DNA from: Porphyromonadaceae bacterium UBA4262
GTDB taxonomy: Bacteria; Bacteroidota; Bacteroidia; Bacteroidales; Muribaculaceae
Assembly: GCA_002396085.1 (NCBI GenBank)
Contig: DGWI01000057.1
Span: forward strand, 2,282-43,440
Direction of reading: 5' to 3'
DNA: 41,159 nucleotides
Shown here: positions 32,684 to 41,125 of the stretch, piece by piece
Layout of the letters: each line of letters starts with the position of its first letter
Numbering within the stretch: the first letter of the stretch is position 1
Position numbers and translations under genes: made by a program
Notes under the pieces: generated by a model
Database searches by the model: none
Seen by the model: the letters and a program-made list of their open reading frames with translations, nothing else
Told to the model about the DNA's origin: nothing

Positions 32684-32928
32684 AACACATCACTTACACA
32701 ACCAGCGGCACATGCTCGCAACAGATCGACATCACACTCGATGATAATGACATTATTCAAGATGTGACATTTCTTGGGGGATGCCACGGCAACTTGCAGG
32801 GTATTGGGCAACTTGTGCACGGCATGCACCGCGATGAGGTAATCAAGAAACTACGAGGCATACGCTGTGGCTACAAGGCTACATCGTGTCCCGACCAGCT
32901 GGCGCGCGCCCTCCAGCAAGTCGATTAA
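32680..32928 (+). CDS. TSCPD domain protein (TIGR03905 family)
   Basis: Small 82-residue protein with the TSCPD motif at 68-72 and four cysteines at about 12 (SGTCSQQ), 35 (GGCHGNL), 63 (IRCGYK) and 70. This arrangement suggests metal binding. Related domains occur at the C-terminus of some ribonucleotide reductases; the free-standing family has no established function. Start ATG 32680 overlaps the regulator's stop. Its stop lies three bases from the convergent stop of the phosphoesterase gene, with no terminator visible between them. Confidence 0.9.
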   Translation: MKHITYTTSGTCSQQIDITLDDNDIIQDVTFLGGCHGNLQGIGQLVHGMHRDEVIKKLRGIRCGYKATSCPDQLARALQQVD

Positions 32929-32931
32929 GGT

Positions 32932-33651
32932 TTAGGCATACTCAACCGGCTCGATGCCTGGTTGGCCCTGACGCAACACAAATGGTCTGCGAACATCTAT
33001 GCAGGCCATTTTTTTGTTAATGATGGGAGTCTCGCGTTGCTGTGAGTGTCCAAATATCTGATACACCTCGGGCAAACCATTGGAAACAAGCATCTCACGA
33101 ACATCGCCCCACACAATGCTTCCGGCATTGAAAAATCCACCGCGCATCTTGCTCACCTGGGCTAGTGCCATGGTACCCTCGCCACTATCTAGAAGTTGGT
33201 TCAGATGCTGGGCATCGGGCACACTGACGATCTCGTGGTTGGCTTCAAGCCACGCACCATTCACTCCCGCGTGGGTGAACAGGTAGTGATGGTCATTGAG
33301 TGTCGTCTCATAAGCCAGACTGAAGAGTGACTTGTTGCGAGCAAATATTTCTTTCAACAGAATACTGCCATCTTGCCAGTATCGGCTGCTCATGCCACTT
33401 TTGGCAAATAATTCGCTATAGTAGTGCATGTCATGGTTGCCCAGTAGCATCACCACGTTGTCCTGCGTCTTGCCATAATCGATGATCTCGAAGAAATTCC
33501 CGAGAGCCTGTTCGTTGCTGATACCATCTCGTGGATAGGGGTCTACATAGTCGCCCAGAAAGATAACAGTGCCGAATGCTTCGCGGCTGACTGCATCTTT
33601 CCAGAACGTACGGCCATGCACGTCAGGAATGATCAGGATGTCATTGTTCAT
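32932..33651 (-). CDS. Calcineurin-like metallophosphoesterase
   Basis: Cytoplasmic phosphatase-fold protein of 239 aa. Metal-binding motifs in order are IIPDVHGR (9-13 core), FLGDYVDPYP (33-40), LLGNHDMHY (about 69-77), then a later FTHAGVNGAW (His) and IFGHSQQRETP (His). This is the complete set for a two-metal serine/threonine phosphatase or diadenosine tetraphosphatase-like enzyme. Substrate unknown. Its start overlaps the end of the TerB-like gene by 11 bases, so the two are in one operon. Confidence 0.9.
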   Translation of the reverse strand: MNNDILIIPDVHGRTFWKDAVSREAFGTVIFLGDYVDPYPRDGISNEQALGNFFEIIDYGKTQDNVVMLLGNHDMHYYSELFAKSGMSSRYWQDGSILLKEIFARNKSLFSLAYETTLNDHHYLFTHAGVNGAWLEANHEIVSVPDAQHLNQLLDSGEGTMALAQVSKMRGGFFNAGSIVWGDVREMLVSNGLPEVYQIFGHSQQRETPIINKKMACIDVRRPFVLRQGQPGIEPVEYA

Positions 33652-34000
33652 ACTTCAGTTTCTCAACAATGTCGAGAATCATCTTCTCAACAATGGTTGA
33701 CTCATAACCTAGCATGATGGCGTAGATCTTGCACATAGCCATCTCATTGTCATCCAGATCACCATCTATCAGCATCAGCGACACCATGTCCTCAAGGTAA
33801 CGCAACTTGTCGCTCTCTTCTTGGGGCAACTCGATGTGTATGCTATCGGGATGCTCTAGCAGATTGTCTAGTTCTTCCTGTGTCAGTTCTTCGCGCGATG
33901 CAATGGCGGCTATCAATGCCAATTCGCTCTCGCTTGCCTTGCCATCGGCAAGAGCCAGCATAATCAGATTCTTGATTTGTCCTAATCTCTTGTTGTCCAT
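33641..34000 (-). CDS. TerB-like helical protein
   Basis: 119 residues made of helices with a duplicated pattern: LIMLALADGKASESELALIA near the N-terminus and MVSLMLIDGDLDDNEMAMCK near the C-terminus. The acidic DG-containing turns resemble the TerB (tellurite resistance) superfamily, whose members bind metal or act as stress-signalling adaptors. The similarity is by pattern only. It overlaps the phosphoesterase gene downstream and follows the RDD gene by 40 bases of AATT-rich repeats. Confidence 0.65.
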   Translation of the reverse strand: MDNKRLGQIKNLIMLALADGKASESELALIAAIASREELTQEELDNLLEHPDSIHIELPQEESDKLRYLEDMVSLMLIDGDLDDNEMAMCKIYAIMLGYESTIVEKMILDIVEKLKYEQ

Positions 34001-34040
34001 ATCTTATTATTTATCTTAATTCTAAATACTTAATTGTGAA

Positions 34041-34760
34041 TTACGCTTCGATGGTCGAGCAGTAGTAACCGTAGTCATTGAGCATTGTCGCTAAGAACTG
34101 TTCTTGTGTGCCACTTTGTGGCACAATGCCCAATGTCTGCTGTATCTTCAGTGCCAGTCGATCGACCAACTGATATCGGTCGGGCTTGTTGTAAGTTAGC
34201 ACGCGATGTATTAGTTCTGCCTGATTCAAGGTCAGCTCGGCAGCCTCGCTGTAGGTCGGCAGATAGCCGTCCATCGTGTAACTGTAGTCGGGTAGCGGGA
34301 TATAAGCAGCCTTGGTCTTGACCACCATCGTGCCGGCGGCCAGGTCACCCAGCCGTTGAGCCCGTTGGGTCAGTATAATTGACACTAGACCTAAACCGAG
34401 AGCATAGTCTATCGGGAACAGGATGAACCGCAACAAGTAGCCACCCAGTGTAGGGCTGGTGCCATCCACATTCACCACCTTGGTGTGCATCACAGTCTTG
34501 CCGATGCTTTGGCCATGGTGCAGCAACTCCATCAGGGGGTGGTAGAGCAATAAGGGCAAATATAGGGCAATAATCACTGCTGCGAAGGCATTATTGCCCA
34601 ACTCGTTGATTTGAGTATTCATGATCAGCATGGTGACTACCACAGCATAGGCAATGAGAACAATGTTGTCGATCAGTTGCCCCAACACACGGTCGGCCAG
34701 GCTGCCCGGCATCTGGCTCAGTGTCACATATTGTCCAGTTACTAACTGGGAATTAGCCAT
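34041..34760 (-). CDS. RDD family membrane protein
   Basis: Membrane protein of 239 aa with the RDD domain: LADRVLGQLIDNIVLIAYAV, the signature GQSIGKTVMHTKVVNVDG, and AQRLGDLAAGTMVV. About three to four transmembrane helices lie between residues 20 and 145, followed by a soluble C-terminal tail of about 90 residues (NQAELIHRVLTYNKPDRYQL). RDD proteins of this type are often encoded next to SpoIIM and MoxR/DUF58 genes, as here, so it probably belongs functionally with the divergent operon. A reverse-strand TTG-N19-TAATTTTG promoter lies at 34778-34807. Confidence 0.88.
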   Translation of the reverse strand: MANSQLVTGQYVTLSQMPGSLADRVLGQLIDNIVLIAYAVVVTMLIMNTQINELGNNAFAAVIIALYLPLLLYHPLMELLHHGQSIGKTVMHTKVVNVDGTSPTLGGYLLRFILFPIDYALGLGLVSIILTQRAQRLGDLAAGTMVVKTKAAYIPLPDYSYTMDGYLPTYSEAAELTLNQAELIHRVLTYNKPDRYQLVDRLALKIQQTLGIVPQSGTQEQFLATMLNDYGYYCSTIEA

Positions 34761-34777
34761 ACACTATATTTTTTCGG

Positions 34778-34816
34778 CAAAATTAATCATTTTCTCGGAA
34801 ATTTCAACTAAATTTG
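34778..34816. promoter_or_regulatory. Divergent overlapping promoters of RDD and SpoIIM genes
   Basis: Reverse strand: TTG at 34807-34805, 19 bases, TAATTTTG at 34785-34778. Forward strand: TAAATTTG at 34809-34816 (weak -33). Both -7 boxes are followed by CCGAAA. The two promoters are close enough to interfere or be co-regulated. Confidence 0.5.
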
Positions 34817-34849
34817 CCGAAACTTTGCACACGACTTAACTAATCAGAT

Positions 34850-35809
34850 ATGCGAGAGGCTGTTTTCATCAAACAGAACATACGCAAATGGCGTGAGTAT
34901 GAATACCTCATGTCGGCCATTGAGGCGCAATCGCCCGATGAACTCGCTGATATGTACAACGACTTGACGGCCGACTTGGCTTTCGCCCAGACGCATTATC
35001 CCAACTCGCGCATCACACAATATCTCAACAACATTACCCTGCAATTACACACCAGCATCTATGGCAACAAACGCGAGAAATGGTCGCGAGTGGCACGCTT
35101 CTGGTCACATGAGGTGCCGCTGGCGGTGTGGGATGTGCGCCGGCAGTTGCTCCTGTCACTATGTGTGTTTTTGCTCTTCATTGGCATCGGTGTCATTTCA
35201 TCGCTCTACGACATTAACTTCACTCGCTTGATATTGGGCGACTATTATGTCGACATGACACTACGCAACATACGCATGGGCGACCCTGCCGCGGTCTATC
35301 AGAGTTGGGGTGACACCGAGTCGTTCATCATGATTGCACTGAACAATGTGCGCGTGTCGCTCATGGCATTCGCCATGGGCATCTTGACCAGCCTTGGGGC
35401 TGTCTACTATTTGATGAACAATGGCGTGATGGTGGGCGCATTCACCACGTTGTTCTACAACGAGGGGGTCCTGGGCGAAGCGATGCTGGCCATCATGTTG
35501 CATGGCACGCTCGAACTCTCGACCATCGTCATCATGGGCGGGGCGGGTATCGTCATGGGCAATGGATGGCTCTTTCCAGGCACCTATAGCCGCATGCAGT
35601 CATTCCGTCGGGCAGCCAAGCGTGGGCTGAAGATTGTGGTGGGCACGTTGCCTGTGGTCATCGCCGCTGCCGTGGTCGAGGGCTACTTCACACGCTACAC
35701 CCATGCGCCCAACGCCCTGCGCGGAGGTTTCATTATACTCTCGGCGGCCTTTATCCTCTATTATTACGTCTATCTACCTTATCTCCGCAGCCATGAGACG
35801 CAACAGTAA
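34850..35809 (+). CDS. SpoIIM-like (stage II sporulation protein M family) membrane protein
   Basis: Integral membrane protein of 319 aa. A cytoplasmic helical N-terminus (MREAVFIKQNIRKWREYEYL) is followed by about five to six hydrophobic helices. The family signature is AIMLHGTLELSTIVIMGGAG with the adjacent LFYNEGVLGEAM. In non-sporulating Bacteroidetes this family is widespread and sits in MoxR/DUF58 clusters; its biochemical role is unknown. It is the first gene of a tight operon and overlaps the next gene by 17 bases. Confidence 0.88.
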   Translation: MREAVFIKQNIRKWREYEYLMSAIEAQSPDELADMYNDLTADLAFAQTHYPNSRITQYLNNITLQLHTSIYGNKREKWSRVARFWSHEVPLAVWDVRRQLLLSLCVFLLFIGIGVISSLYDINFTRLILGDYYVDMTLRNIRMGDPAAVYQSWGDTESFIMIALNNVRVSLMAFAMGILTSLGAVYYLMNNGVMVGAFTTLFYNEGVLGEAMLAIMLHGTLELSTIVIMGGAGIVMGNGWLFPGTYSRMQSFRRAAKRGLKIVVGTLPVVIAAAVVEGYFTRYTHAPNALRGGFIILSAAFILYYYVYLPYLRSHETQQ

Positions 35810-36686
35810 GCCCACCGACCCGCGCATCCTCCTCTACAAGGAGCGCACTGCCAGCGAGTGTATGAATGCCGCGTTCGACTTCATTCGCTCTAATTGGAAG
35901 ATTCTGCTGCGCTACTCCTTGTATCTCATCTTGCCTGTGAGCATCATCCAGACGGTGGGCATTGTCACTGTTGTGGATTCTGCCATTGCCAATACGAGCG
36001 AGCCACCCATGGCCGATTTGATTGCATTTATCTTGTTTGGCACTTTGGGCTTTGTCTTGCTCAATGCGCTCATCTGGACCATGGTCAAACTCTATCACGA
36101 CCGTCCCGATGGGTTGGTTACAGTCACTGGCAGCATCTTCTGGCATCAGTTTTGGCCCATACTGGGGCGCATGGCAGTGGCGGTGGTGCCGTTGTTGCTC
36201 ATTCTCTTACCAGTCTTGGTTATCTCGGCTGTGATACAAGTGTTCATCCCCATCGCATTTTTTGCTTATATGGTATTGGCATTGCCCGTTCTGCTCATTT
36301 CTCCCATCTTTGCTTTGGAGCGCGTCAGCCTCTTTGAGGCTATCAAGCGGGCTTTCGTTATGGGGTTCAGGCAGATGGGTGCACTCATTCTCATGGCACT
36401 CACACTCGTTGTCATGGTCTATGTGCTTGAGGGTGTCGTCATGCTGCCTTGGGGCTTGTTGATTGCGCTCAAGTCTTTTTTTGCCGATCCAACATTGGCA
36501 ACGCTCCCCATTGTTGATGTGCTGGTCAAGTCGCTATTCAATCTCTTCTCGGTCCTGTTCTGCTACGTCACTTATTTTTCGGTGGCGGTTGTGCTCATCT
36601 CGGGAGCCTACCTTTATGGCAGTTCGGTGCAGCAGCGCGAGGACAAGTCATTACTGACCGATATTGATAACTTTGAAAACCTCTGA
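35793..36686 (+). CDS. Multi-pass membrane protein of the SpoIIM/MoxR operon
   Basis: 297 residues from ATG 35793 (MRRNSKPTDPRILLYKERTA). The longer open frame reaching back to 35634 lies inside the SpoIIM gene and is not credible. After a soluble start (SECMNAAFDFIRSNWKILLR) there are about six hydrophobic segments: LYLILPVSIIQTVGI, LIAFILFGTLGFVLLNALIW, MAVAVVPLLLILLPVLVISA, FAYMVLALPVLLISPIFAL, MALTLVVMVYVLEGVVMLP and SVLFCYVTYFSVAVVLISGA. The layout resembles glycerophosphoryl-diester-type membrane domains found in this operon type, but I cannot assign a family. Confidence 0.85.
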   Translation: MRRNSKPTDPRILLYKERTASECMNAAFDFIRSNWKILLRYSLYLILPVSIIQTVGIVTVVDSAIANTSEPPMADLIAFILFGTLGFVLLNALIWTMVKLYHDRPDGLVTVTGSIFWHQFWPILGRMAVAVVPLLLILLPVLVISAVIQVFIPIAFFAYMVLALPVLLISPIFALERVSLFEAIKRAFVMGFRQMGALILMALTLVVMVYVLEGVVMLPWGLLIALKSFFADPTLATLPIVDVLVKSLFNLFSVLFCYVTYFSVAVVLISGAYLYGSSVQQREDKSLLTDIDNFENL

Positions 36687-36691
36687 TTGCC

Positions 36692-37354
36692 ATGCCTAGT
36701 AACACGCTACAACTCCTGGATACCCTGCAGTGCGACACGGTGCTGGTGCGGCAATTGCAGCAGGCACCCGACTATGACTACCACCGCGAGTTCATTGAGC
36801 AGGACTACTCGCTCATCGATCGCATTGTTCGCTGGCTGGAAGAAATGTTCAGTACGACATTTAGGCATGCCACTGGCGATGAGACATCCCTCTACTGGCT
36901 CATTGGTGGCATTGTTGTGGTCATCGCGGCGGGCATCTATCTGTTCACTCACGATGTGGGCATCTTTCGCCGGGACGGGAAGGCCGACCTGGACTACGAG
37001 GTAGAGGATGAGGACATCTATGGCATCGACTTCGACGAGCGCATTGACCAGGCTGTGACGCAGCGCGACTGGCGCGAGGCGACACGTCTGACCCACCTCA
37101 AGACCTTGCGATGGCTGGCCGACAATGGGCGCATCGAGTGGGCACTCTACAAGACTCCCTTGCAGTACACCTGCGAGGAGCGATCCATCGAGTTCCGCGA
37201 GATGACCAACGATTTCTTGCGGGTGCGATATGGCAACTTCGAGGCGACCGAGGATACTTACCAACAGATGCTCTCACGCTCGCGCTCAATGATAGCACGC
37301 ATCAGCGACGAGATGGCAACGGCCCAGCCGAACGAGGAAGGAGGTGACTCATGA
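36692..37354 (+). CDS. DUF4129-type single-pass membrane protein
   Basis: 220 residues. The N-terminal soluble part (about 1-66) includes FIEQDYSLIDRIVRWLEEMF. One transmembrane helix (LYWLIGGIVVVIAAGIYLFT, about 66-85) leads to an acidic cytoplasmic domain with QRDWREATRLTHLKTLRWLA, GRIEWALYKTPLQYTCE and MTNDFLRVRYGNFEATEDTY. This is the DUF4129 pattern seen next to transglutaminase or MoxR genes. It starts five bases after the previous stop and overlaps the next gene by four bases (ATGA). Confidence 0.8.
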   Translation: MPSNTLQLLDTLQCDTVLVRQLQQAPDYDYHREFIEQDYSLIDRIVRWLEEMFSTTFRHATGDETSLYWLIGGIVVVIAAGIYLFTHDVGIFRRDGKADLDYEVEDEDIYGIDFDERIDQAVTQRDWREATRLTHLKTLRWLADNGRIEWALYKTPLQYTCEERSIEFREMTNDFLRVRYGNFEATEDTYQQMLSRSRSMIARISDEMATAQPNEEGGDS

Positions 37355-38640
37355 AGGGTATGCGCACATTCATCATCGCCATTGTCATCCTGTTTGTGTC
37401 CATGATGTTCATCGAGATGGCGACACCCAAGCACTTCACGTGGAAGCCGACTTTCACCCACAATGACGACGAGCCCTTCGGCTCGGCATTATTCGACTCG
37501 GTGATGGTGGCATCGCTGCCACAAGGCTACACAACGACCACGCTCACCTTGTCGCAACTCGAGACTGCCATTCCTGTCGATGAGCGTCATGTCTATCTCA
37601 TTACCGCGCAGGACCTGCCCTTGTCGTTGACCGACGAGGCGGCGATGATGCACATGCTCCTCAGGGGCGATCAGTTTCTTGTCGCATCAGGATCATGGAA
37701 TTCCGACACTATCGAGCAAGTAATGGGATTCAGAGTTTATGGATATGACTATCCCTGGGTGAGGTTGCTTAAAAGCAATGTTCTGGAAGAGGATCTTGAT
37801 ACGCTCACTTGGGTCAATAAGGGCACACAGTATGCCACACGAGATTGGTGTGTGCCCAATGAAATCACCGATGCATTTATCACTATCAAGAAGCCTGGCC
37901 TGTTCAAGACATTGGTTGTCAAGGAAGACTATCAGGAAGATTTTGAGTACTGGGATGAAGATGCCGATGATTATAAGATTGAACCTGTTCATATTGAAAA
38001 AGACACTATTGCTGGTGTGGTCAAGTTGAGGGATGGCCGTCTGCTGGTTGCTGCTTGCCCCATGTTGTTCACCAACTATGGTGTCATCGAGTGCGATGCC
38101 GCGCCACTGGTCTTGCGCATGCTCTCGCAACTGGAGCACTACCCGGTCATCAGGCTCGATCCACAAGCCAAGACCGAGGCTGGTGGTGTCAGCGAGTCGC
38201 CGTTGCGCTATGTGTTGTCGCAGCCGCCCATGAAGTGGGCCGTATGGCTCATGCTGCTTGCCGTGGTGCTAGCAATGTTTTTCACTGCGCGCAGGCGGCA
38301 GCGCGTCATTCCAGTCATCAAGCCGCCGGTCAACCGTTCGCTCGAGATGGTCAAGCACATCGGGTCGCTCTACTTCCATCGCCACGACAATGCCGACTTG
38401 CTGGCCAAGAAGTATCAGTTCTTTGTCGAGGAGGTGCGCAAACTCACGATGATTGATCTCAATGACGAGAACCACATCGATGATGCTTACTTGCAATTGC
38501 AGCACCAGTCGGGCATACCGCGTGATGAACTCAAGCAGCAGTTGCAGAGCATCGTTGGCTGGACCAACGAACAACCTAGCGACCGCACACTCATGCGTTG
38601 CATCGACTATCTCAATCTCGTCCTCTCAAAACTCAAATAA
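37351..38640 (+). CDS. DUF4350-type membrane protein
   Basis: 429 residues. An N-terminal transmembrane helix (TFIIAIVILFVSMMFIEMA) is followed by an extracytoplasmic domain similar to the GATase-like DUF4350 (GSALFDSVMVASLPQGYTTT, then AMMHMLLRGDQFLVASGSWN). A second helix near 290-312 (WAVWLMLLAVVLAMFFTARR) leads to a cytoplasmic helical tail. The stretch 37690-38030 is somewhat more AT-rich than its surroundings, which may mark a variable surface part. Its position between DUF4129 and MoxR is the usual Bacteroidetes order. Function unknown. Confidence 0.82.
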   Translation: MKGMRTFIIAIVILFVSMMFIEMATPKHFTWKPTFTHNDDEPFGSALFDSVMVASLPQGYTTTTLTLSQLETAIPVDERHVYLITAQDLPLSLTDEAAMMHMLLRGDQFLVASGSWNSDTIEQVMGFRVYGYDYPWVRLLKSNVLEEDLDTLTWVNKGTQYATRDWCVPNEITDAFITIKKPGLFKTLVVKEDYQEDFEYWDEDADDYKIEPVHIEKDTIAGVVKLRDGRLLVAACPMLFTNYGVIECDAAPLVLRMLSQLEHYPVIRLDPQAKTEAGGVSESPLRYVLSQPPMKWAVWLMLLAVVLAMFFTARRRQRVIPVIKPPVNRSLEMVKHIGSLYFHRHDNADLLAKKYQFFVEEVRKLTMIDLNDENHIDDAYLQLQHQSGIPRDELKQQLQSIVGWTNEQPSDRTLMRCIDYLNLVLSKLK

Positions 38641-38680
38641 ACTCGACCACTCGAAAACTCGATTACTCGAAAACTCATCA
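38641..38680. repeat. ACTCGAAAACTCGATT tandem repeat before moxR
   Basis: Five ACTCGAAA/ACTCGATT/ACTCGACC units of about eight bases directly after the DUF4350 stop and before the moxR ATG. Confidence 0.7.
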
Positions 38681-38689
38681 AATAATAAT

Positions 38690-39667
38690 ATGGAAAACGA
38701 AAACATGGCACCGCGCGTCGACTTGACCGCCTTTGCCGACAAGATTCAGCAACTGCGCGACACCATTGCGCAGACCATCGTGGGGCAGACCGAGGCTATC
38801 GACCTCATCCTCACCACCATCCTCGCCGACGGCCATGTGCTGCTCGAGGGTGTGCCGGGTGTGGCCAAGACACTCATGGCACGCCTCATGGCACGTCTGG
38901 TGGATGCTAGGTTCAACCGCATCCAGTTCACCCCCGACCTCATGCCGAGCGATGTGCTGGGAACAACGGTGTTCAACATGAAGACCTCGGAGTTCAACTT
39001 CCACGAGGGGCCGGCATTTGCCGACATCATCCTCGTCGACGAAATCAACCGTGCTCCAGCCAAGACTCAAGCCGCACTCTTCGAGGTCATGGAGGAGCGA
39101 CAGGTGAGCATCGACGGCACGACTCGCAAGATGGGACCCGTCTACACCATCATTGCCACCCAGAACCCCGTCGAGCAGGAGGGTACCTACAAGTTGCCTG
39201 AGGCGCAACTCGACCGATTCATGATGAAGATTACCATCGGCTATCCCACTGCCGATGAGGAGGTCGACATCCTCAACCGCCATCAGCGCAACGCACGGCT
39301 CACCAAACTCGATGACATCAAACCCATCATCACACAGGACGAACTCCTCAAGATGCGAGCCATGCTCAGTGCTGTGCTGGTCGAGGACTCGCTCGTGCGT
39401 TACATCGTGCAGATTGTGCAGCAGACACGCCAGAGCCGTGCCGTCTTCCTCGGAGCATCGCCACGTGCGGCAGTCGCAATGCTACAGGCGAGCAAGGCAT
39501 TCGCGTTGCTGCAGGGACGCGACTTTGTCACCCCCGACGACATCAAGGCCGTCACGCCCAGCATCCTTCAGCACCGTCTTTTGCTCACTGCCGAGGCCGA
39601 GATGCAGGGCTACAATGCCCTCTCGGTCACCCAGTCGCTCATCGACAAAGTCGAAGTCCCCAAGTAA
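38690..39667 (+). CDS. MoxR family AAA+ ATPase
   Basis: 325 aa from ATG 38690 (MENENMAPRVDLTAFADKIQ); the longer open frame to 38453 overlaps the upstream gene and is not used. Walker A is GVPGVAKT (54-61), Walker B is IILVDEINRAP (113-123), sensor 1 is IIATQNPVEQEGTYKLPEAQ, and the arginine-finger region is LDRFMM. MoxR ATPases act as chaperones that assemble or activate partners with VWA or DUF58 domains; the partner is probably the DUF58 protein encoded next. Confidence 0.95.
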   Translation: MENENMAPRVDLTAFADKIQQLRDTIAQTIVGQTEAIDLILTTILADGHVLLEGVPGVAKTLMARLMARLVDARFNRIQFTPDLMPSDVLGTTVFNMKTSEFNFHEGPAFADIILVDEINRAPAKTQAALFEVMEERQVSIDGTTRKMGPVYTIIATQNPVEQEGTYKLPEAQLDRFMMKITIGYPTADEEVDILNRHQRNARLTKLDDIKPIITQDELLKMRAMLSAVLVEDSLVRYIVQIVQQTRQSRAVFLGASPRAAVAMLQASKAFALLQGRDFVTPDDIKAVTPSILQHRLLLTAEAEMQGYNALSVTQSLIDKVEVPK

Positions 39668-39687
39668 AAAGAATTCTCCCACAACAT

Positions 39688-39707
39688 CCCCTCCCCAAGG
39701 GGAGGGG
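39688..39707 (+). repeat. GC-rich hairpin between moxR and the DUF58 gene
   Basis: CCCCTCCCC at 39688-39696, AA, then GGGGAGGGG at 39699-39707: perfect 9-bp arms with almost no loop. No T-run follows directly. AATTCTC heptamers follow at 39723-39748. Confidence 0.7.
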
Positions 39708-39759
39708 CCAGGGATGGGGTATAATTCTCAATTCTCAATTCTCAATTCAAGAAAAAGGC

Positions 39760-41070
39760 TTGTTTCTTCCACGACGATTTTATATTATCATCCTCGCCAT
39801 TGTGGCAATTCTTGCCACGGGTTTCTGGTGGTCCTGGCTCTTCACGGTAGGGCAGGTGCTGCTTGTGCTGTTCGCATTGGCAGTGATAGCCGACATCGCC
39901 ATGTTGTGGCACCGTCAAGGCATCACGGCATCGCGCCAATGCAGCGACCGCTTCTCGTGTGGCGACGATAACGAGGTGGCACTGCACATCGACAGCAGTT
40001 ATCCCTTTGCCATCGACCTCAATGTCATCGACGAGGTGCCTCACATCTTTCAGCGCAGGGACATCAACTTCGCTCACCGCCTGCAGCCGCACGGCACGTG
40101 TCGCATCGTCTACCACTTGCGTCCCACACGGCGCGGCGTCTATGGGTTCGGCCACATCCGTGTGTTCGCCTCCACAGTCCTGGGGCTGGTGCAGCGACGC
40201 TTCACCTGCGACCGTCCTGTCGACGTCAAGGTTTATCCCAGTTATCTCATGCTCAACCGCTACGAGCTGCTGGCCATGAGCAACAACCTCACCGAGTTGG
40301 GCATCAAGCGCATCCGTCGGGCTGGCAACAACACCGAATTTGAGCAAATCAAAGAATATGTGCAGGGTGACGAGTATCGCAGCATCAATTGGATGGCTAG
40401 TGCACGCCGCAACCAACTCATGGTCAATGTCTATCAAGACGAGCGGTCGCAGCAGATTTTCAACCTCATCGACAAGGGTAGGGTGATGCAACAGGCGTTC
40501 AAGGGCATGACTCTGCTCGACTATGCCATCAATGCTTCACTTGTGCTGAGTTATGTCGCTGTGCGTAAGGAAGACAAGGCTGGACTCATGACATTCAACG
40601 AGGACCTCGACGAGTTTCTGCAGGCCGCCAAGTCATCCACACAGATGCAGAACATCCTTGAGACGCTCTATGCCCAAGAGACCGACTTCGGCGAGACCGA
40701 TTATTCGGCGCTGCTCATCAACGTCAACCGCCTCATACGCAAGCGCAGCCTGCTCGTGCTCTACACCAACTTCGCTGGCCTGAACAGCCTTCAGCGGCAG
40801 TTGCCCTACCTGCGGCAGCTCAACCAGCGGCACCGCCTGCTCGTTGTCTTCTTTGCCGACGAGGAAATCAGCGAGTTCATTGACCAGAAGCCATTGGACA
40901 GTGAGGAATATTACCAGCAAATCATAGCAGAGAAAATTTCACGCGAGAAGCAACTCATCGTCACCACCTTGCAGCAGCAAGGCATCCTCTCGCTCCTCAC
41001 CACTCCCGACCGCCTCTCGATCAACGTCATCAACCGCTACCTCGAGATCAAATCCCGTCAAATGATTTAA
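39760..41070 (+). CDS. DUF58 domain protein (MoxR partner)
   Basis: 436 aa starting at TTG 39760 (FLPRRFYIIILAIVAILATG); no in-frame ATG exists nearby and the FLxRRFY start is typical of Bacteroidetes DUF58 proteins. Two N-terminal transmembrane helices (about 5-45) are followed by beta-rich sequence with YHLRPTRRGVYGFGHIRVFA. The DUF58 signature is IKEYVQGDEYRSINWMASAR (about 197-216), followed by a VWA-like fold (NLIDKGRVMQ, ASLVLSYVAVRKEDKAGLMT). It probably binds the MoxR ATPase at the membrane. It is the last gene before a terminator. Confidence 0.9.
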   Translation: MFLPRRFYIIILAIVAILATGFWWSWLFTVGQVLLVLFALAVIADIAMLWHRQGITASRQCSDRFSCGDDNEVALHIDSSYPFAIDLNVIDEVPHIFQRRDINFAHRLQPHGTCRIVYHLRPTRRGVYGFGHIRVFASTVLGLVQRRFTCDRPVDVKVYPSYLMLNRYELLAMSNNLTELGIKRIRRAGNNTEFEQIKEYVQGDEYRSINWMASARRNQLMVNVYQDERSQQIFNLIDKGRVMQQAFKGMTLLDYAINASLVLSYVAVRKEDKAGLMTFNEDLDEFLQAAKSSTQMQNILETLYAQETDFGETDYSALLINVNRLIRKRSLLVLYTNFAGLNSLQRQLPYLRQLNQRHRLLVVFFADEEISEFIDQKPLDSEEYYQQIIAEKISREKQLIVTTLQQQGILSLLTTPDRLSINVINRYLEIKSRQMI

Positions 41071-41098
41071 CGGTTTATGGATTAAGGACGAAAATTAA

Positions 41099-41125
41099 GG
41101 GACGGCATCAATTGCCGTCCCTTTT
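41099..41125 (+). terminator. Rho-independent terminator ending the SpoIIM/MoxR operon
   Basis: Perfect 9-bp stem GGGACGGCA/TGCCGTCCC with a 5-base loop, followed by TTTT and preceded by an A-rich tract, 28 bases after the DUF58 stop. Nothing further is seen to 41159. Confidence 0.9.

Noticed and set aside
35634..35792. N-terminal extension of the second operon gene
   Set aside because: It overlaps the conserved end of the SpoIIM-like gene in another frame; the residues before MRRNSK are not protein-like.
38453..38689. N-terminal extension of the MoxR protein
   Set aside because: It lies inside the DUF4350 gene in another frame and does not resemble MoxR; ATG 38690 fits the family start.
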